Shown one piece after another: positions 18,225 to 32,316 of a stretch of 64,000 bases of DNA. Where the stretch lies: NCBI RefSeq assembly GCF_002443155.1, contig NZ_CP023667.1:3286001-3350000 (forward strand). The letters run 5' to 3'. The DNA comes from Alcaligenes faecalis. GTDB taxonomy: Bacteria; Pseudomonadota; Gammaproteobacteria; Burkholderiales; Burkholderiaceae_B. Position numbers and translations under genes: made by a program. The first letter of the stretch is position 1; every line of letters starts with the position of its first letter. The notes beneath the pieces were generated by a model. The model was not told the origin of the DNA. It made no database searches and was given only the letters and a program-made list of their open reading frames with translations.

Positions 18225-18228
<4 letters not shown>
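17134..18228 (-). CDS. wbpE: UDP-3-keto-uronate aminotransferase, WbpE/WlbC-like
   Basis: 364-residue PLP-dependent sugar aminotransferase of the DegT/DnrJ/EryC1 family. In the P. aeruginosa and Bordetella pathways this enzyme aminates UDP-2-acetamido-3-keto-glucuronate at C3 with glutamate. Visible motifs are '[20 protein letters not shown]' near residue 55 and the PLP lysine in '[16 protein letters not shown]' near 185. It overlaps wbpD by four bases. Glutamate use regenerates 2-oxoglutarate, which WbpB needs, so the two enzymes are expected to work as a redox-coupled pair. Other sugar aminotransferases look similar, but the wbpB-D-E order supports the name. Confidence 0.87.
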
Positions 18229-19783
<1,555 letters not shown>

Positions 19784-19986
19784 TTAAAAGCTGATTTCTT
19801 GACTCTAGCTGAATACAGGCAACCCTACACCTTACCGAAATATTTCTAATATTTTTTTAAATTATGTTTAAAAATATGTCTGCAAAAAATAGAACTGCTT
19901 AAATACTGCATTTTCAAAAAACCTGATCCTCACCCAAACCACTTACGCAGCATTAACAATACTCAAGCAAAGCCTATGATTAACAC

Positions 19987-21249
19987 TCAAACATTTTCAG
20001 CGACAAGCACAACACGACGGCGTTGATGCACCAACGCCACTAAAACAGCCAACGACAGCAGAAAGAACAACAAAGTATTATTGCGAATCAACATTATTTG
20101 CGTTTGCCCATAAATAACGTAACCACCTATCAAGCATAAACCGCCTAATGCATAACTGCGTAAAACAGAATCAGAATGTCGAATAAAAGACAAGAAATAC
20201 CGTGCTGCACTCAGCATGGCGAGCAATAAAGACAACAAGGCCAACCCGCCATACCAAACCCATACCTCCAGAAAGGTATTATGCGTATTAGCCAAACCAG
20301 CAGGTACCGCCCCAATCAAGCCCGCCTGGCTTTTTGCTTTTAAAGCCTGACGAAACTGAACCTCGCCAACACCTAGCACTGGCTGATCTTTGAGAATCTC
20401 CCACGTCGCCGCCCAAATAGCAAACCGGGCCCCCAGGGAGCTGGAGCTACTGGAGCCGTGCTCCTGATACTCTGACAGATCTGTATACACCTCCTGAACA
20501 CGGGTTTGGATCAAGGATGATTGATACGTCAGTAAGCCAGAAACGCTCACCAATAATGCCAAAGCAATGCCACAAACAAGCAGATTGCTGCGACGCACGT
20601 AGGCCAGCAAAAAAAAGGCAACGAACAAAGGAATGGCGACCCAACCACCACGGGTTCCGGAATAGTAGGACCCCAACAAACCGCATACCGCGCCTAATGC
20701 CAAAAGCGCAAACCAAAGGCGCCGATGAGCATTCTGATTGGCCATCAACCAACACAACGCTACCATCAACAGAACGGCCATACTCAGTGCCAGATTCCCA
20801 AATTGAATCGCCCCGGTAAAGCCAAAGGCTTTGAATTCACCAGCTTGCCACATTTTCCATGAGGCTACCGCCAAACCGCTTGCAGCTCCCACCATCAGCC
20901 CCGACCACAAAGCTGCTGATTTAGGAGGAAACTTTATCAGGCATAGGGCCAACAGCACCCCAAACCCGAATTTAACGGGGACCTCAAAGCTGCGACCATA
21001 AGCGCCATGCCAGAACGTTGCCCCAATACTGATGCCCGCAAAAAGCAGCATCCACATCATTATAGATTTCTCTTGCTTATCCAATGAAACTCCAGACAGG
21101 CTGGGCAGTTTCCACAAAGAGAAAAGCGTAAGCGCACCTATCACGTACGAATACATGTCCTTAGTGGATAGCAAGGTGGCATAGAATAGGAACACCAGCG
21201 CCGATGTCAAACGGTTGCCTGGGCTTGTTAAAAGAGTGGGAAGAACCAT
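19987..21249 (-). CDS. waaL: O-antigen ligase family protein (probable WaaL)
   Basis: 420-residue polytopic membrane protein with about eleven hydrophobic segments and a Wzy_C/O-antigen-ligase domain. 'SGTRGGWVAIPLFVA' near residue 193 and, in the large periplasmic loop, 'LGARFAIWAATWEI', 'PVLGVGEVQFRQAL' and 'ANTHNTFLEVWVWYGG' give the conserved Arg and His positions of WaaL-type ligases. It would transfer finished O-chains to lipid A-core. It is separated from wbpB by 227 bases and divergent from rmlB. Wzy polymerases share the fold, so the WaaL assignment rests on the stronger ligase-type motifs and its position outside the tight operon. Confidence 0.75.
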   Translation of the reverse strand: MVLPTLLTSPGNRLTSALVFLFYATLLSTKDMYSYVIGALTLFSLWKLPSLSGVSLDKQEKSIMMWMLLFAGISIGATFWHGAYGRSFEVPVKFGFGVLLALCLIKFPPKSAALWSGLMVGAASGLAVASWKMWQAGEFKAFGFTGAIQFGNLALSMAVLLMVALCWLMANQNAHRRLWFALLALGAVCGLLGSYYSGTRGGWVAIPLFVAFFLLAYVRRSNLLVCGIALALLVSVSGLLTYQSSLIQTRVQEVYTDLSEYQEHGSSSSSSLGARFAIWAATWEILKDQPVLGVGEVQFRQALKAKSQAGLIGAVPAGLANTHNTFLEVWVWYGGLALLSLLLAMLSAARYFLSFIRHSDSVLRSYALGGLCLIGGYVIYGQTQIMLIRNNTLLFFLLSLAVLVALVHQRRRVVLVAENV

Positions 21250-21631
21250 ATGCGACGAGCCAAAAAAAACCTAAGCAACAGTACACGCTACTCGTACTAG
21301 CCAGCACGATGACAGCTCGCCAATGCCCTGAACCCTCAAGACAGGCTGTCCAGCCAAGCAAATAAAAGCCACGTAACAAATTATAATCACCACAACACAG
21401 AATGCAGCGTTCAAAGGTAGCAACTAAACGGGTAACTGGCTGGCGAAAATCAAAGTACGCGCACCCTAGGCAAGCAAGCCATACCCAAGAGCCTAAAAAT
21501 GCAGACATACTCCACCGATCGGAATGTCTGCTATCTTGCGAGATAAATCCTTAGTTCTATCCTACCCCTGAGGGGTTACCACAACATCACCTTTGTCACT
21601 CTTTAGCTCAATCCGCGCTCACAACACAACT
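21250..21631. other. Divergent intergenic region between waaL and rmlB
   Basis: About 380 bases with no gene that I can support. It must carry the promoters for the minus-strand ligase gene and for rmlBACD. A short inverted repeat TATCTTGCGAGATA lies at about 21532-21545. I could not choose convincing -35/-10 pairs. Confidence 0.45.
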
Positions 21632-22696
21632 ATGCGTATCCTTGTGACAGGCGGGGCCGGTTTTATTGGCTCCGCTCTTATCCGTCATCTACTACAAACT
21701 AGCGAGCATCACATCTTGAATGTTGACGTGTTGAGCTATGCTGGAAACCTGGATTCACTGACCCAGGAGCAGGGGCATCCGCGCTACTCGTTTAGCCGGA
21801 CCAATATTTGCAATGCCGCACAACTCACCGCACAACTACAAGAATTCCAGCCGGACACCATCATACACCTGGCAGCAGAGTCACACGTTGACCGCTCCAT
21901 CGATGGCCCCGCCTCGTTCATCCAGACTAATATCGTTGGCACATACACATTGCTTGAGCAATGTCGCCAATATTGGGAAGGGCTGGAGCCACAACGCAAG
22001 CAAGCCTTTCGCTTCCATCATGTGTCTACCGATGAGGTCTACGGTGACTTAGGTAGAACCGATGCACTCTTTACCGAGTCGACTCCCTACAACCCCAGCT
22101 CCCCATATTCAGCGAGCAAGGCCAGCTCTGATCATCTGGTGCGAGCTTGGTACCGCAGTTATGGTCTACCCATCGTCATCAGCAATTGCTCGAACAACTA
22201 CGGTCCATACCAGTTTCCGGAAAAACTCGTCCCGCATATGGTGCTCAGCGCTCTAAAAGGCCAGCCCCTGCCCGTTTACGGAACAGGGGATCAGATACGC
22301 GACTGGCTCTATGTTGATGACCACGTCCGTGCTCTCGTTGCCGTCGCAACCCAAGGAAAAATAGGCGACACCTACAATATTGGCGGCAAACAGGAGATGA
22401 AAAACTTAGAGGTTGTCCAGGCCATCTGCTCTATTCTTGAGGAGCAACGCCCTGACAAACCAGCCGGACTGGCTCGCTACTCGGACCTGATAACCCTGGT
22501 AGAAGATCGCCCAGGCCATGACCAGCGCTACGCGATTGATGCCAGTAAAATAAGGGCGGAACTTGGCTGGCACCCTCAAGAAAGTTTTGAGACGGGTCTG
22601 CGCAAGACTGTACTTTGGTACCTTGAAAACACATCCTGGTGGGAACGCATCTTGAACGGTGCCTACCGTCTGGATCGCCTGGGAAAACAAGCTTGA
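21632..22696 (+). CDS. rmlB: dTDP-glucose 4,6-dehydratase
   Basis: 354-residue short-chain dehydrogenase, second step of dTDP-L-rhamnose synthesis. NAD-binding '[16 protein letters not shown]' stands at the N-terminus. The catalytic region shows '[12 protein letters not shown]' and YxxxK '[15 protein letters not shown]', with '[16 protein letters not shown]' following. I use the ATG at 21632, directly before the Rossmann motif; an ATG 13 codons earlier adds unlikely residues. First gene of the rmlBACD operon, whose genes overlap or nearly touch. The rhamnose may serve the O-chain or the LPS core. Confidence 0.95.
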   Translation: MRILVTGGAGFIGSALIRHLLQTSEHHILNVDVLSYAGNLDSLTQEQGHPRYSFSRTNICNAAQLTAQLQEFQPDTIIHLAAESHVDRSIDGPASFIQTNIVGTYTLLEQCRQYWEGLEPQRKQAFRFHHVSTDEVYGDLGRTDALFTESTPYNPSSPYSASKASSDHLVRAWYRSYGLPIVISNCSNNYGPYQFPEKLVPHMVLSALKGQPLPVYGTGDQIRDWLYVDDHVRALVAVATQGKIGDTYNIGGKQEMKNLEVVQAICSILEEQRPDKPAGLARYSDLITLVEDRPGHDQRYAIDASKIRAELGWHPQESFETGLRKTVLWYLENTSWWERILNGAYRLDRLGKQA

Positions 22697-23559
22697 AAGG
22701 AATTGTATTGGCAGGTGGCTCGGGCACGCGCCTGCACCCTATCACCATGGGTGTGTCCAAGCACTTGCTCCCTGTCTACGACAAGCCCATGATCTACTAC
22801 CCCTTATCCGTGCTGATGCTTGCGGATATCAGGGAGATTCTGATCATCTGTACCCCGGAAGATCTGCCCAATTTCCGCAATTTACTGGGGGACGGCTCAC
22901 GGTTTGGTATTAAGCTATCCTACGCTGAGCAAGCTTCGCCTGACGGCCTGGCCCAAGCTTTTCTGATTGGTGCTGACTTTATCGGCTCGGATTCTGTCTG
23001 TCTGATTCTGGGTGACAATATTTTCTACGGCTATGGTTTTAGCCAGATGCTGCGCTCGGCTCGTACCCGCCCTCATGGCGCCACGATTTTTGGCTACCCC
23101 GTCAATAATCCCGAAAGCTTTGGCGTAGTCGAAATGGATGCCGCGGGCAAACCAGTATCCATTGAAGAAAAGCCAGCTAAACCCAAATCGAACCTTGCAG
23201 TGACAGGGCTATATTTTTACGATAATCGCGTTGTGGATATCGCCCGCCAAGTCACCCCTTCTGCTCGTGGTGAACTGGAAATTACCGACATCAACAATGC
23301 CTACCTGCACTTGGATGATCTGCATGTGTCCATCCTCGGGCGAGGCTTTGCCTGGCTGGACTCCGGCACTCACGAGAGCCTGATGGAAGCGGGCTCTTTT
23401 ATTCGCACCATTGAACATCGTCAGGGTTTGAAAGTTGCCTGCCTGGAAGAAATCGCATTTAACCAAGGCTGGCTATCCCGACAAACCCTGGAAACACAGG
23501 CCCTGGCCTTGGAAAAAACAGGCTACGGACAATATTTGGCCCGCTTGCTGCAACTGTAA
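22693..23559 (+). CDS. rmlA: Glucose-1-phosphate thymidylyltransferase
   Basis: 288-residue nucleotidyltransferase, first step of dTDP-L-rhamnose synthesis. The signature is '[20 protein letters not shown]' at the very start, then '[11 protein letters not shown]', 'LGDNIFYG' and '[13 protein letters not shown]'. The start that fits the family is TTG at 22693, which overlaps the rmlB stop (TTGA) and follows no separate strong ribosome-binding site, so it is probably translated by re-initiation. An upstream ATG at 22639 would add 18 residues encoded inside rmlB and is less likely. Confidence 0.94.
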   Translation: MKGIVLAGGSGTRLHPITMGVSKHLLPVYDKPMIYYPLSVLMLADIREILIICTPEDLPNFRNLLGDGSRFGIKLSYAEQASPDGLAQAFLIGADFIGSDSVCLILGDNIFYGYGFSQMLRSARTRPHGATIFGYPVNNPESFGVVEMDAAGKPVSIEEKPAKPKSNLAVTGLYFYDNRVVDIARQVTPSARGELEITDINNAYLHLDDLHVSILGRGFAWLDSGTHESLMEAGSFIRTIEHRQGLKVACLEEIAFNQGWLSRQTLETQALALEKTGYGQYLARLLQL

Positions 23560-23560
23560 T

Positions 23561-24100
23561 ATGCGCACGCACACCACCCACTTACCTGGCGTTCTGATCA
23601 TTGAGCCTCGCGTATTCAACGATGAGCGGGGCTTTTTTAAAGAAAGCTTTAATGCGGCACGCTATCAAGCGGTAGCCGGGATAGAAAGCGCCTTTATCCA
23701 AGACAATCAGTCCTACTCCAAAGGCTCTGTGCTGCGAGGCCTGCACTTTCAAAAAACCAGACCTCAAGGCAAGCTGATCAGTGTCACGCGGGGAGCCATC
23801 TTTGACGTTGTCGTAGACATAGACCCTCGTTCCACCACCTTCGGTCAGTATGTAGGGCTGGAGCTTAGCCAGGACAATCACAGACAGCTTTGGGTCGCCC
23901 CGGGATACGCGCACGGTTTTTGTGTTCTAAGCGACGAGGCCGACATCAGCTATAAATGCACGGACTACTATCAGCCGGACGATGAAGGTGGACTCGCTTG
24001 GGATTGTCCACGCTTGGCCATCAACTGGCCAATTCAAAACCCTGTACTCTCCGCCAAAGACAGGTCACACCCGGGACTGGAGCAGTTCCTGCTGCCATGA
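23561..24100 (+). CDS. rmlC: dTDP-4-dehydrorhamnose 3,5-epimerase
   Basis: 179-residue cupin epimerase. Motifs are 'PRVFNDERGFFKESFN', 'SVLRGLHFQ' with the catalytic histidine, and 'WVAPGYAHGFCVLSD'. The ATG at 23561 comes two bases after the rmlA stop. Its own stop overlaps the rmlD ATG (ATGA). Third enzyme action in the rhamnose pathway, with normal length. Confidence 0.95.
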   Translation: MRTHTTHLPGVLIIEPRVFNDERGFFKESFNAARYQAVAGIESAFIQDNQSYSKGSVLRGLHFQKTRPQGKLISVTRGAIFDVVVDIDPRSTTFGQYVGLELSQDNHRQLWVAPGYAHGFCVLSDEADISYKCTDYYQPDDEGGLAWDCPRLAINWPIQNPVLSAKDRSHPGLEQFLLP

Positions 24101-25089
24101 CACGCATCTTGATAGCCGGAGGGTACGGACAATTAGGCCAGGCACTCGCTAGCTGCCACAAGCGTCTCAAACCTGCTACACGCGACAAGCACACAACTGA
24201 CCTTGATCAATTAGCTTCCCAGTCCCCACTGACCGCCTCAACGCAAGCGCTGCAACTGATTCCACTCAGTCACCAGGAGCTTGATATTACGCATGACACC
24301 TCGATTGCCCGTGCCTTGGATCACTATCAAGCCGATGTAGTCATCAATGCAGCGGCCTACACAGCAGTCGATAAAGCCGAGTCCGAACCAGAGACAGCGC
24401 ATCTGATTAACGGTAAAGCCCCAGGCCTACTGGCCGCTGCCTGCGCCGAACGTGGCATAGGGCTGGTACATGTCTCTACAGACTATGTCTTTGATGGCTC
24501 AGCCGAGCAGCCTTACCTTGAGGACGCCCCTACCCATCCCCTTAGCGTCTATGGGCAAAGCAAGCTGGCAGGAGAGCAGGCAGCTCTTGCCGCCCTGCCC
24601 TCGGCCGTCATTCTGCGCACCAGCCGGGTGTTCAGCCAGTTCGGGAACAACTTCCTGAAAACCATGCTGCGTCTTGGTCAAGAACGCTCTGAATTAAACA
24701 TTGCGAGAGATCAAATCGGTGGCCCAAGCTATGCGCCACATATTGCTCAGGTTTTGTTGGCACTAGCCGAGAAGCTGGTTGAATCACAGCAGAAAGCAAA
24801 TGAGCCAGTAGCCCCTTGTGGGATTTACCATTTTGCCGGACAGCCTGATGTTAGCTGGTATGGCTTTGCTCACGAGATTTTTGCCCGGGCACTTAGACTA
24901 GGGCTGTTAGCCCAAATACCAAGCCTGACAGCTATCCCCGCCAGCCAATACTCCACGCCAGCCAGAAGGCCGGCGCAGTCGGGACTGTCGCAGACCAAAC
25001 TGGATGCTTTATTCGGCTCGGCAAACATAGAACGGGACTGGCACCTTGGCATAGAAAAAAGCCTGCTATCGCTGAAAGGCTCACGCTGA
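24097..25089 (+). CDS. rmlD: dTDP-4-dehydrorhamnose reductase
   Basis: 330-residue SDR that performs the last reduction to dTDP-L-rhamnose. 'ILIAGGYGQLGQALASC' is the NADPH-binding start, then 'VVINAAAYTAVDKAESEP', 'HVSTDYVFDG' and YxxxK in 'YGQSKLAGEQAAL'. It is about 30 residues longer than most RmlD because of an insert after the first motif (about residues 16-48, covering the 'KRLKPATRDKH' stretch). It ends the rml operon and is convergent with the ATP synthase operon, sharing a bidirectional terminator. Confidence 0.93.
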   Translation: MTRILIAGGYGQLGQALASCHKRLKPATRDKHTTDLDQLASQSPLTASTQALQLIPLSHQELDITHDTSIARALDHYQADVVINAAAYTAVDKAESEPETAHLINGKAPGLLAAACAERGIGLVHVSTDYVFDGSAEQPYLEDAPTHPLSVYGQSKLAGEQAALAALPSAVILRTSRVFSQFGNNFLKTMLRLGQERSELNIARDQIGGPSYAPHIAQVLLALAEKLVESQQKANEPVAPCGIYHFAGQPDVSWYGFAHEIFARALRLGLLAQIPSLTAIPASQYSTPARRPAQSGLSQTKLDALFGSANIERDWHLGIEKSLLSLKGSR

Positions 25090-25245
25090 GGTTTGTTCCA
25101 TCGCGCCAAGAATCAGTACCCAATAGCGTCGAAGTAACAGAAGACGACACTACCGTGTGCTACTGGCCTTAGCCGATAACGATGTATCGACTTACCCCTT
25201 CAGCCCTTTACCGTGTGCTGAGCTGTGCCATGCTGTCAATCGTTG

Positions 25246-25279
25246 TGGCGTTGGCGTTGGCGTTGGCGTTGGCGTTGGC
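25246..25279. repeat. Tandem hexamer repeat (TTGGCG)n
   Basis: About 5.5 perfect copies of a TTGGCG/GGCGTT hexamer in the gap between rmlD and atpC. It is outside any supported gene. Such arrays can change copy number by slippage. Confidence 0.85.
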
Positions 25280-25320
25280 AGCAATATGGTATTTCATTGC
25301 CGTTTGGACAATCTCAACGC

Positions 25321-25351
25321 AAAAAAGCCACCCCTAAGGGTGGCTTTTTCA
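25321..25351. terminator. Bidirectional terminator between rmlD and atpC
   Basis: Stem GCCACCC / GGGTGGC with loop CTAA, preceded by A6 and followed by T5, so both the plus-strand rml transcript and the minus-strand atp transcript end in a GC hairpin plus U-tract. Confidence 0.85.
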
Positions 25352-25371
25352 CGGATGCTACCGACTTGAGC

Positions 25372-25794
25372 TTAGTGCTTGCGCGCGTTGCTCAAGCGAC
25401 GTGCTGCGGCAGCTTGAGCGGCCAGCATGGCCAGCTCGGCTTCCACAACAGCGATATCGGCCTTGTCCTTGGTGTTACGCAGGGCTTCTTCCGCATGCTT
25501 GCGGGCTTCCAGCGCCTTTGCTTCATCCAGGTCTTGTGCGCGAATCGCGGTATCCGACAATACAGTGACTTTCCCAGGCTGAACCTCGAGTATGCCGCCA
25601 GCGACAAAGATATGCTCTTCGCTGCCATCGTCCATAACGATCTTCAGCGTGCCGGGACGAATCCGCGAGATCAGTGGAGTGTGACCGGGCAAAATACCCA
25701 GCTCCCCAGCCTCGCCGGGCAGCGCCACGAACTTTGCCTCACCGGAAAAGATCGATTCTTCGGCACTGACCACGTCAACATGAAGCTTAGCCAT
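25372..25794 (-). CDS. atpC: ATP synthase epsilon subunit
   Basis: 140-residue epsilon subunit of the F1 central stalk, which turns with gamma and restrains ATP hydrolysis. It has the N-terminal beta-sandwich start '[20 protein letters not shown]', '[16 protein letters not shown]' and a C-terminal two-helix domain ending in an alanine-rich stretch. Last gene of the atp operon, 12 bases after atpD. Normal length. Confidence 0.96.
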   Translation of the reverse strand: MAKLHVDVVSAEESIFSGEAKFVALPGEAGELGILPGHTPLISRIRPGTLKIVMDDGSEEHIFVAGGILEVQPGKVTVLSDTAIRAQDLDEAKALEARKHAEEALRNTKDKADIAVVEAELAMLAAQAAAARRLSNARKH

Positions 25795-25806
25795 GAGTAA
25801 TCCTTA

Positions 25807-28181
<2,375 letters not shown>

Positions 28182-28275
28182 CACACTTTCCTGTAAGGGC
28201 ATTATCGGGAGCCTGACTAGGCTGTCGACTCCCGCTAATCATGACGCCGGGGTTTCCGGCGCCTGCCAACAATGA

Positions 28276-29817
28276 TTAGAAAGCGCCGTGCTTTTTGAAG
28301 TCCTGGATGGCTGCAACCAACTCAGCCTCGTCTTCTTTAACCAGTTCCTTCTTGCTTTCGATACGCTCAACCAGAGCAGCGAACTTGCTGCGCAGGTGAT
28401 CTTTCAGGCCTTTCTCGAAAGGCAGAACCTGAGCGACTTCCAGATCGTCGAAGTAACCGTTGTTCACAGCGTACAGGCTCACGGCCAGTTCCCACACAGC
28501 CAGAGGCTGATACTGGGGCTGCTTGAGCAGTTCGACCACGCGCTTACCACGTTCCAGCTGGCGACGGGTTGCGTCATCCAGGTCGGAAGCGAACTGAGCA
28601 AACGCGGCCAATTCACGGTACTGAGCCAAGTCGGTACGAATACCGCCGGACAGCTTCTTGATGACCTTGGTTTGAGCAGCGCCACCCACGCGGGACACCG
28701 AAATACCGGCGTTAATAGCGGGACGAACACCAGCGTTGAACAGGTCGGACTCCAGGAAGATCTGACCGTCAGTAATCGAAATCACGTTGGTTGGAACGAA
28801 AGCGGAAACGTCACCGGCTTGCGTTTCAATGATAGGCAGTGCGGTCAACGAACCGGTCTTGCCCTTCACTTCACCGTTAGTGAATTTTTCCACGTACTCG
28901 GCGTTCACACGAGCAGCGCGCTCGAGCAGACGAGAGTGCAGGTAGAACACGTCACCAGGGTAGGCTTCACGGCCTGGTGGGCGACGCAGCAACAGGGATA
29001 CTTGACGGTAGGCCCAAGCTTGCTTGGTCAAGTCGTCATAAATGATCAGGGCGTCTTCGCCACGATCACGGAAGTATTCACCCATGGTGCAACCGGAGTA
29101 AGGAGCCAGGTATTGCATGGCGGCGGACTCGGAAGCCGAGGCGGCCACAACAATCGTGTACTCCAGAGCACCGTGCTCTTCGAGCTTGCGCACCACGTTG
29201 TTGATCGTGGAGGCCTTTTGGCCCACGGCAACGTAGATACATTTAACGCCATTGCCTTTTTGAGCAATGATGGTGTCCACAGCCACGGCAGTTTTACCGG
29301 TCTGACGGTCACCAATGATCAGTTCGCGCTGACCACGGCCGATTGGCACCATGGAGTCCACGGCTTTCGTGCCGGTCTGCATGGGCTGGGAGACGGACTC
29401 ACGGGCGATAACGCCAGGAGCCACTTTCTCGATGACGTCAGTCATCTTGGCGTTGATCGGGCCCTTGCCGTCGATAGGCATACCCAGAGTATCAACCACA
29501 CGACCCAGCAGTTCGGGGCCAACGGGCACTTCCAGAATGCGGCCAGTTGTTTTAACTGCGTCGCCTTCGGAAACACCTGTGTATTCACCCAGAATCACGG
29601 CGCCGACAGAGTCGCGCTCGAGGTTAAGGGCCAGACCGAACGTGTTGTTCGGAAATTCGAGCATTTCGCCCTGCATCACATCGGACAAACCGTGGATGCG
29701 CGTAATACCGTCGGTCACGGATACGACCGTACCTTGTGTACGAACGTCAGTCGACGCACCCAGGCCTTCGATGCGGCTCTTGAGCAGTTCGCTGATCTCG
29801 GACGGATTAAGTTGCAT
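28276..29817 (-). CDS. atpA: ATP synthase alpha subunit
   Basis: 513-residue F1 subunit with the regulatory nucleotide site. It starts '[19 protein letters not shown]', with P-loop '[16 protein letters not shown]' near residue 169 and '[20 protein letters not shown]' near 375. A GC-rich intercistronic hairpin (CGCCGG-ggttt-CCGGCG, 28245-28261) lies between it and atpG. Length is standard. Confidence 0.98.
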   Translation of the reverse strand: MQLNPSEISELLKSRIEGLGASTDVRTQGTVVSVTDGITRIHGLSDVMQGEMLEFPNNTFGLALNLERDSVGAVILGEYTGVSEGDAVKTTGRILEVPVGPELLGRVVDTLGMPIDGKGPINAKMTDVIEKVAPGVIARESVSQPMQTGTKAVDSMVPIGRGQRELIIGDRQTGKTAVAVDTIIAQKGNGVKCIYVAVGQKASTINNVVRKLEEHGALEYTIVVAASASESAAMQYLAPYSGCTMGEYFRDRGEDALIIYDDLTKQAWAYRQVSLLLRRPPGREAYPGDVFYLHSRLLERAARVNAEYVEKFTNGEVKGKTGSLTALPIIETQAGDVSAFVPTNVISITDGQIFLESDLFNAGVRPAINAGISVSRVGGAAQTKVIKKLSGGIRTDLAQYRELAAFAQFASDLDDATRRQLERGKRVVELLKQPQYQPLAVWELAVSLYAVNNGYFDDLEVAQVLPFEKGLKDHLRSKFAALVERIESKKELVKEDEAELVAAIQDFKKHGAF

Positions 29818-29852
29818 GTTCAGACTCCTGAAATCCTGTTTACTGACTCGCG

Positions 29853-30392
29853 CTATGCGGTCAGCGTATCGCGCATGCTGGCCAGCCGGGCCTGCACGGA
29901 AGTGTCGAGCACCTGGTCACCAACAATCACCCGAATACCGCCGATAAGGTCAGCGTCGACGGTCACAGTCGGTTTTAGCTTCAGGCCAAACTTTTTCTCC
30001 AGCCCAGCGGTCAGCTCAGCAACCTGAGCCTCAGCCATCGGGAAAGCACTGATAATTTGTGCCTGCGCCGTGCCTTCGAGTTGGTGTTTCAATAGATCAA
30101 ACTGTTCTGCAATCTGTGGCAACAGCAAGATGCGCTGGTTATCCACCAACAATTGAAGAAAGTTGCGAGCCTTTTCGGTGACCTGTGACTTAACCAGGCC
30201 CGTAAAGAGTTCGAGTCGCTGCCCGTTATTCAGGCGCGGATCGTTCAGTGCCTCGCGCACATCGTGGAGACCGGCCACCTGAGCCATTTCGGACAACAGG
30301 GCCGACCACGATTCGAGGCCCTGGCTGTCGTCGCGCACGGCGGCGAACAGGGCTTCGGCGTAAGGTCTGGCAATAGTCGATAGTTCAGCCAT
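29853..30392 (-). CDS. atpH: ATP synthase delta subunit
   Basis: 179-residue stator subunit joining F1 to the b subunits. It begins '[19 protein letters not shown]', the family hallmark, and ends with the conserved segment '[20 protein letters not shown]'. It lies 14 bases after atpF and 35 before atpA. Confidence 0.96.
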   Translation of the reverse strand: MAELSTIARPYAEALFAAVRDDSQGLESWSALLSEMAQVAGLHDVREALNDPRLNNGQRLELFTGLVKSQVTEKARNFLQLLVDNQRILLLPQIAEQFDLLKHQLEGTAQAQIISAFPMAEAQVAELTAGLEKKFGLKLKPTVTVDADLIGGIRVIVGDQVLDTSVQARLASMRDTLTA

Positions 30393-30406
30393 GGCCTGCC
30401 TTGATG

Positions 30407-30877
30407 TTAAAGTTCTGCCTTGAGCTGCTCGAGCAGCTGGGCGTGCGCATTCGCGTCAACTTCGCGTCGCAAGATTTGCTCGGCACCCTTGACAGCCAAG
30501 GCAGCCACTTCGCTACGCAGACCTTCACGTACGCGTTGCACTTCCTGGTTAGCGTCTTGCTGGGCCTGCGCAATAATGCGGGCTTTTTCGGCTTCGGCTT
30601 CACGACGAGCTTGCTCCAAAAGAGCAGTCGCTTGTTTTTCAGCGTCGACAATGCGTTGATGGTTTTCGGACTTGGCCGAAGCGTCCATCAAGCTGATACG
30701 CGCTTGGGCCTGTGCCAGATCGGCCTTGCCTTTATCGGCAGCAGCCAAACCATCAGCGATTTTCTGACGACGATCATCGATTGCTTTCGTCAGTGGCGGC
30801 CATACGAATTTCATCGTAAACCAGGCCAAAACGAAAAACACGATCATCTGAAAAAAGAGAGTCGCGTTTAAATTCAC
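30407..30877 (-). CDS. atpF: ATP synthase b subunit
   Basis: 156-residue peripheral stalk subunit: one N-terminal membrane helix ('[20 protein letters not shown]', about 7-26), then a long charged, alanine-rich right-handed coiled coil to the end. A normal-length F0 b protein in the expected position. Confidence 0.96.
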   Translation of the reverse strand: MNLNATLFFQMIVFFVLAWFTMKFVWPPLTKAIDDRRQKIADGLAAADKGKADLAQAQARISLMDASAKSENHQRIVDAEKQATALLEQARREAEAEKARIIAQAQQDANQEVQRVREGLRSEVAALAVKGAEQILRREVDANAHAQLLEQLKAEL

Positions 30878-30948
30878 GGTCGTATCCCTTCAATACCACG
30901 TGTGTAGGATGCGGTATGCGTCCTGACACATGTATGTTCAAGTCGACA

Positions 30949-30982
30949 AGCGGTGCATGATCAAACCGAGCAACACACCGCT
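30949..30982 (-). other. Intercistronic stem-loop between atpE and atpF
   Basis: Stem AGCGGTG / CACCGCT with a 20-nt loop in the 154-base atpE-atpF gap, without a U-tract. Its position could protect or process mRNA so that more c subunit than b subunit is made; that role is inference. Confidence 0.4.
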
Positions 30983-31031
30983 AACGACGACTGCCTGCCC
31001 GTCTGCCAAAAGCGGCAACGGACTCGCCTTC

Positions 31032-31322
<291 letters not shown>

Positions 31323-31378
31323 TTAGCAAGCTAAGCCTGCTCCCCCCAACCAGACACCATTGTCCAGTCGGAATCGGA

Positions 31379-32260
31379 TTAATGGCCTTCGTGTGCTTGT
31401 CCGATATAGACAAGGGTGAGCATCATGAAGATGAACGCCTGGAGCAACACAATCAGAATGTGGAAGATTGCCCACACAGAACCGGCCAGAATGTGACCGA
31501 TACCCAGTCCCAGGCTGGCGCCATTAAACCCTGTCCATGCGCCACCCAGCAGAGCGATCAACATGAAAACCAGTTCACCGGCAAACATATTGCCGAACAA
31601 CCGCATGCCCAAAGACACAGACTTGGCCGCATATTCGATGCAGTTCAGCAAAAAGTTGAAAGGTGCGAGCACAACAGCCATCAGGCCGGTCGCGGTGAAC
31701 GGTGCAGTAAACAGCTCTTTGACAAAGCCGCCGGGGTGCTTGATCTTGATGCCGTAGTAGAACATCAGCAGCAGCACGCCCATGGACATGCCCATTGGCA
31801 CGTTCAAGTCAGCGGTAGGCAAAATACGGTGGTAGTACAGAGGGTCGCCATGCTCGGAGGCCAGACCGGTCTGAATGAAAATCCAGCCCAAACCATCAAC
31901 GGGCAGCAAGTCCAGCACGTTCATCATGATGATCCACAGGAACACGGTCAGCGCCAGGGGCGAGACAAATTTCCGGGACTCGGCATTAGGAACAATGGAT
32001 TTGGCCTGGTCTTCAACCCAATCGACCAGCATTTCTACAAAAGACTGCAAGCGGCCTGGTACACCGGCTGTTGCGGCCGAGGCGGCGCGCCACAGAAAGA
32101 AAACCACAACCAGACCCATCAGCAGGGACCAGAACATGGAGTCGTAGTTAATGACACCGAAGTTGGCCAGAACATCCTGTTTTTCACCCAAGTTGTTCAA
32201 GTGAACCAAGTGATGCTGGATGTACCCTGACTGAGGCGAAATATCACTAGCAGCAGCCAT
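31379..32260 (-). CDS. atpB: ATP synthase a subunit
   Basis: 293-residue membrane subunit forming the proton half-channels. The essential arginine lies in '[19 protein letters not shown]' near residue 217. About five to six hydrophobic segments, and the C-terminal '[18 protein letters not shown]' is typical. Second gene of the operon. Confidence 0.97.
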   Translation of the reverse strand: MAAASDISPQSGYIQHHLVHLNNLGEKQDVLANFGVINYDSMFWSLLMGLVVVFFLWRAASAATAGVPGRLQSFVEMLVDWVEDQAKSIVPNAESRKFVSPLALTVFLWIIMMNVLDLLPVDGLGWIFIQTGLASEHGDPLYYHRILPTADLNVPMGMSMGVLLLMFYYGIKIKHPGGFVKELFTAPFTATGLMAVVLAPFNFLLNCIEYAAKSVSLGMRLFGNMFAGELVFMLIALLGGAWTGFNGASLGLGIGHILAGSVWAIFHILIVLLQAFIFMMLTLVYIGQAHEGH

Positions 32261-32316
32261 CTGTATTTACCCTGTGATGTATACGTTATGGGACAAGCCC
32301 GTGAAACAAAAATTCG

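Larger units (their letters stand above)
25090..25371. other. Intergenic region between rmlD and atpC
   Basis: 282 bases between convergent operons. It holds two copies of TACCGTGTGCT (near 25151 and 25209), the hexamer array at 25246-25279 and the bidirectional terminator at 25321-25351. The short open frames here are products of the repeat and have no support as genes. Confidence 0.6.

Noticed and set aside
25246..25279. CRISPR-like array
   Set aside because: Uninterrupted hexamers without spacers; a simple tandem repeat. No cas genes in the window.
25157..25369. Small frame encoding a Gly-Val repeat
   Set aside because: The repeat is just the translated hexamer array; there is no start context and it crosses the terminator.
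28288..30027. 579-residue open frame opposite atpA and atpH
   Set aside because: Runs across two real genes on the other strand; the composition is typical of an antisense frame.
30949..30982. Terminator between atpE and atpF
   Set aside because: Hairpin without a U-tract inside an essential operon; kept only as an intercistronic structure.
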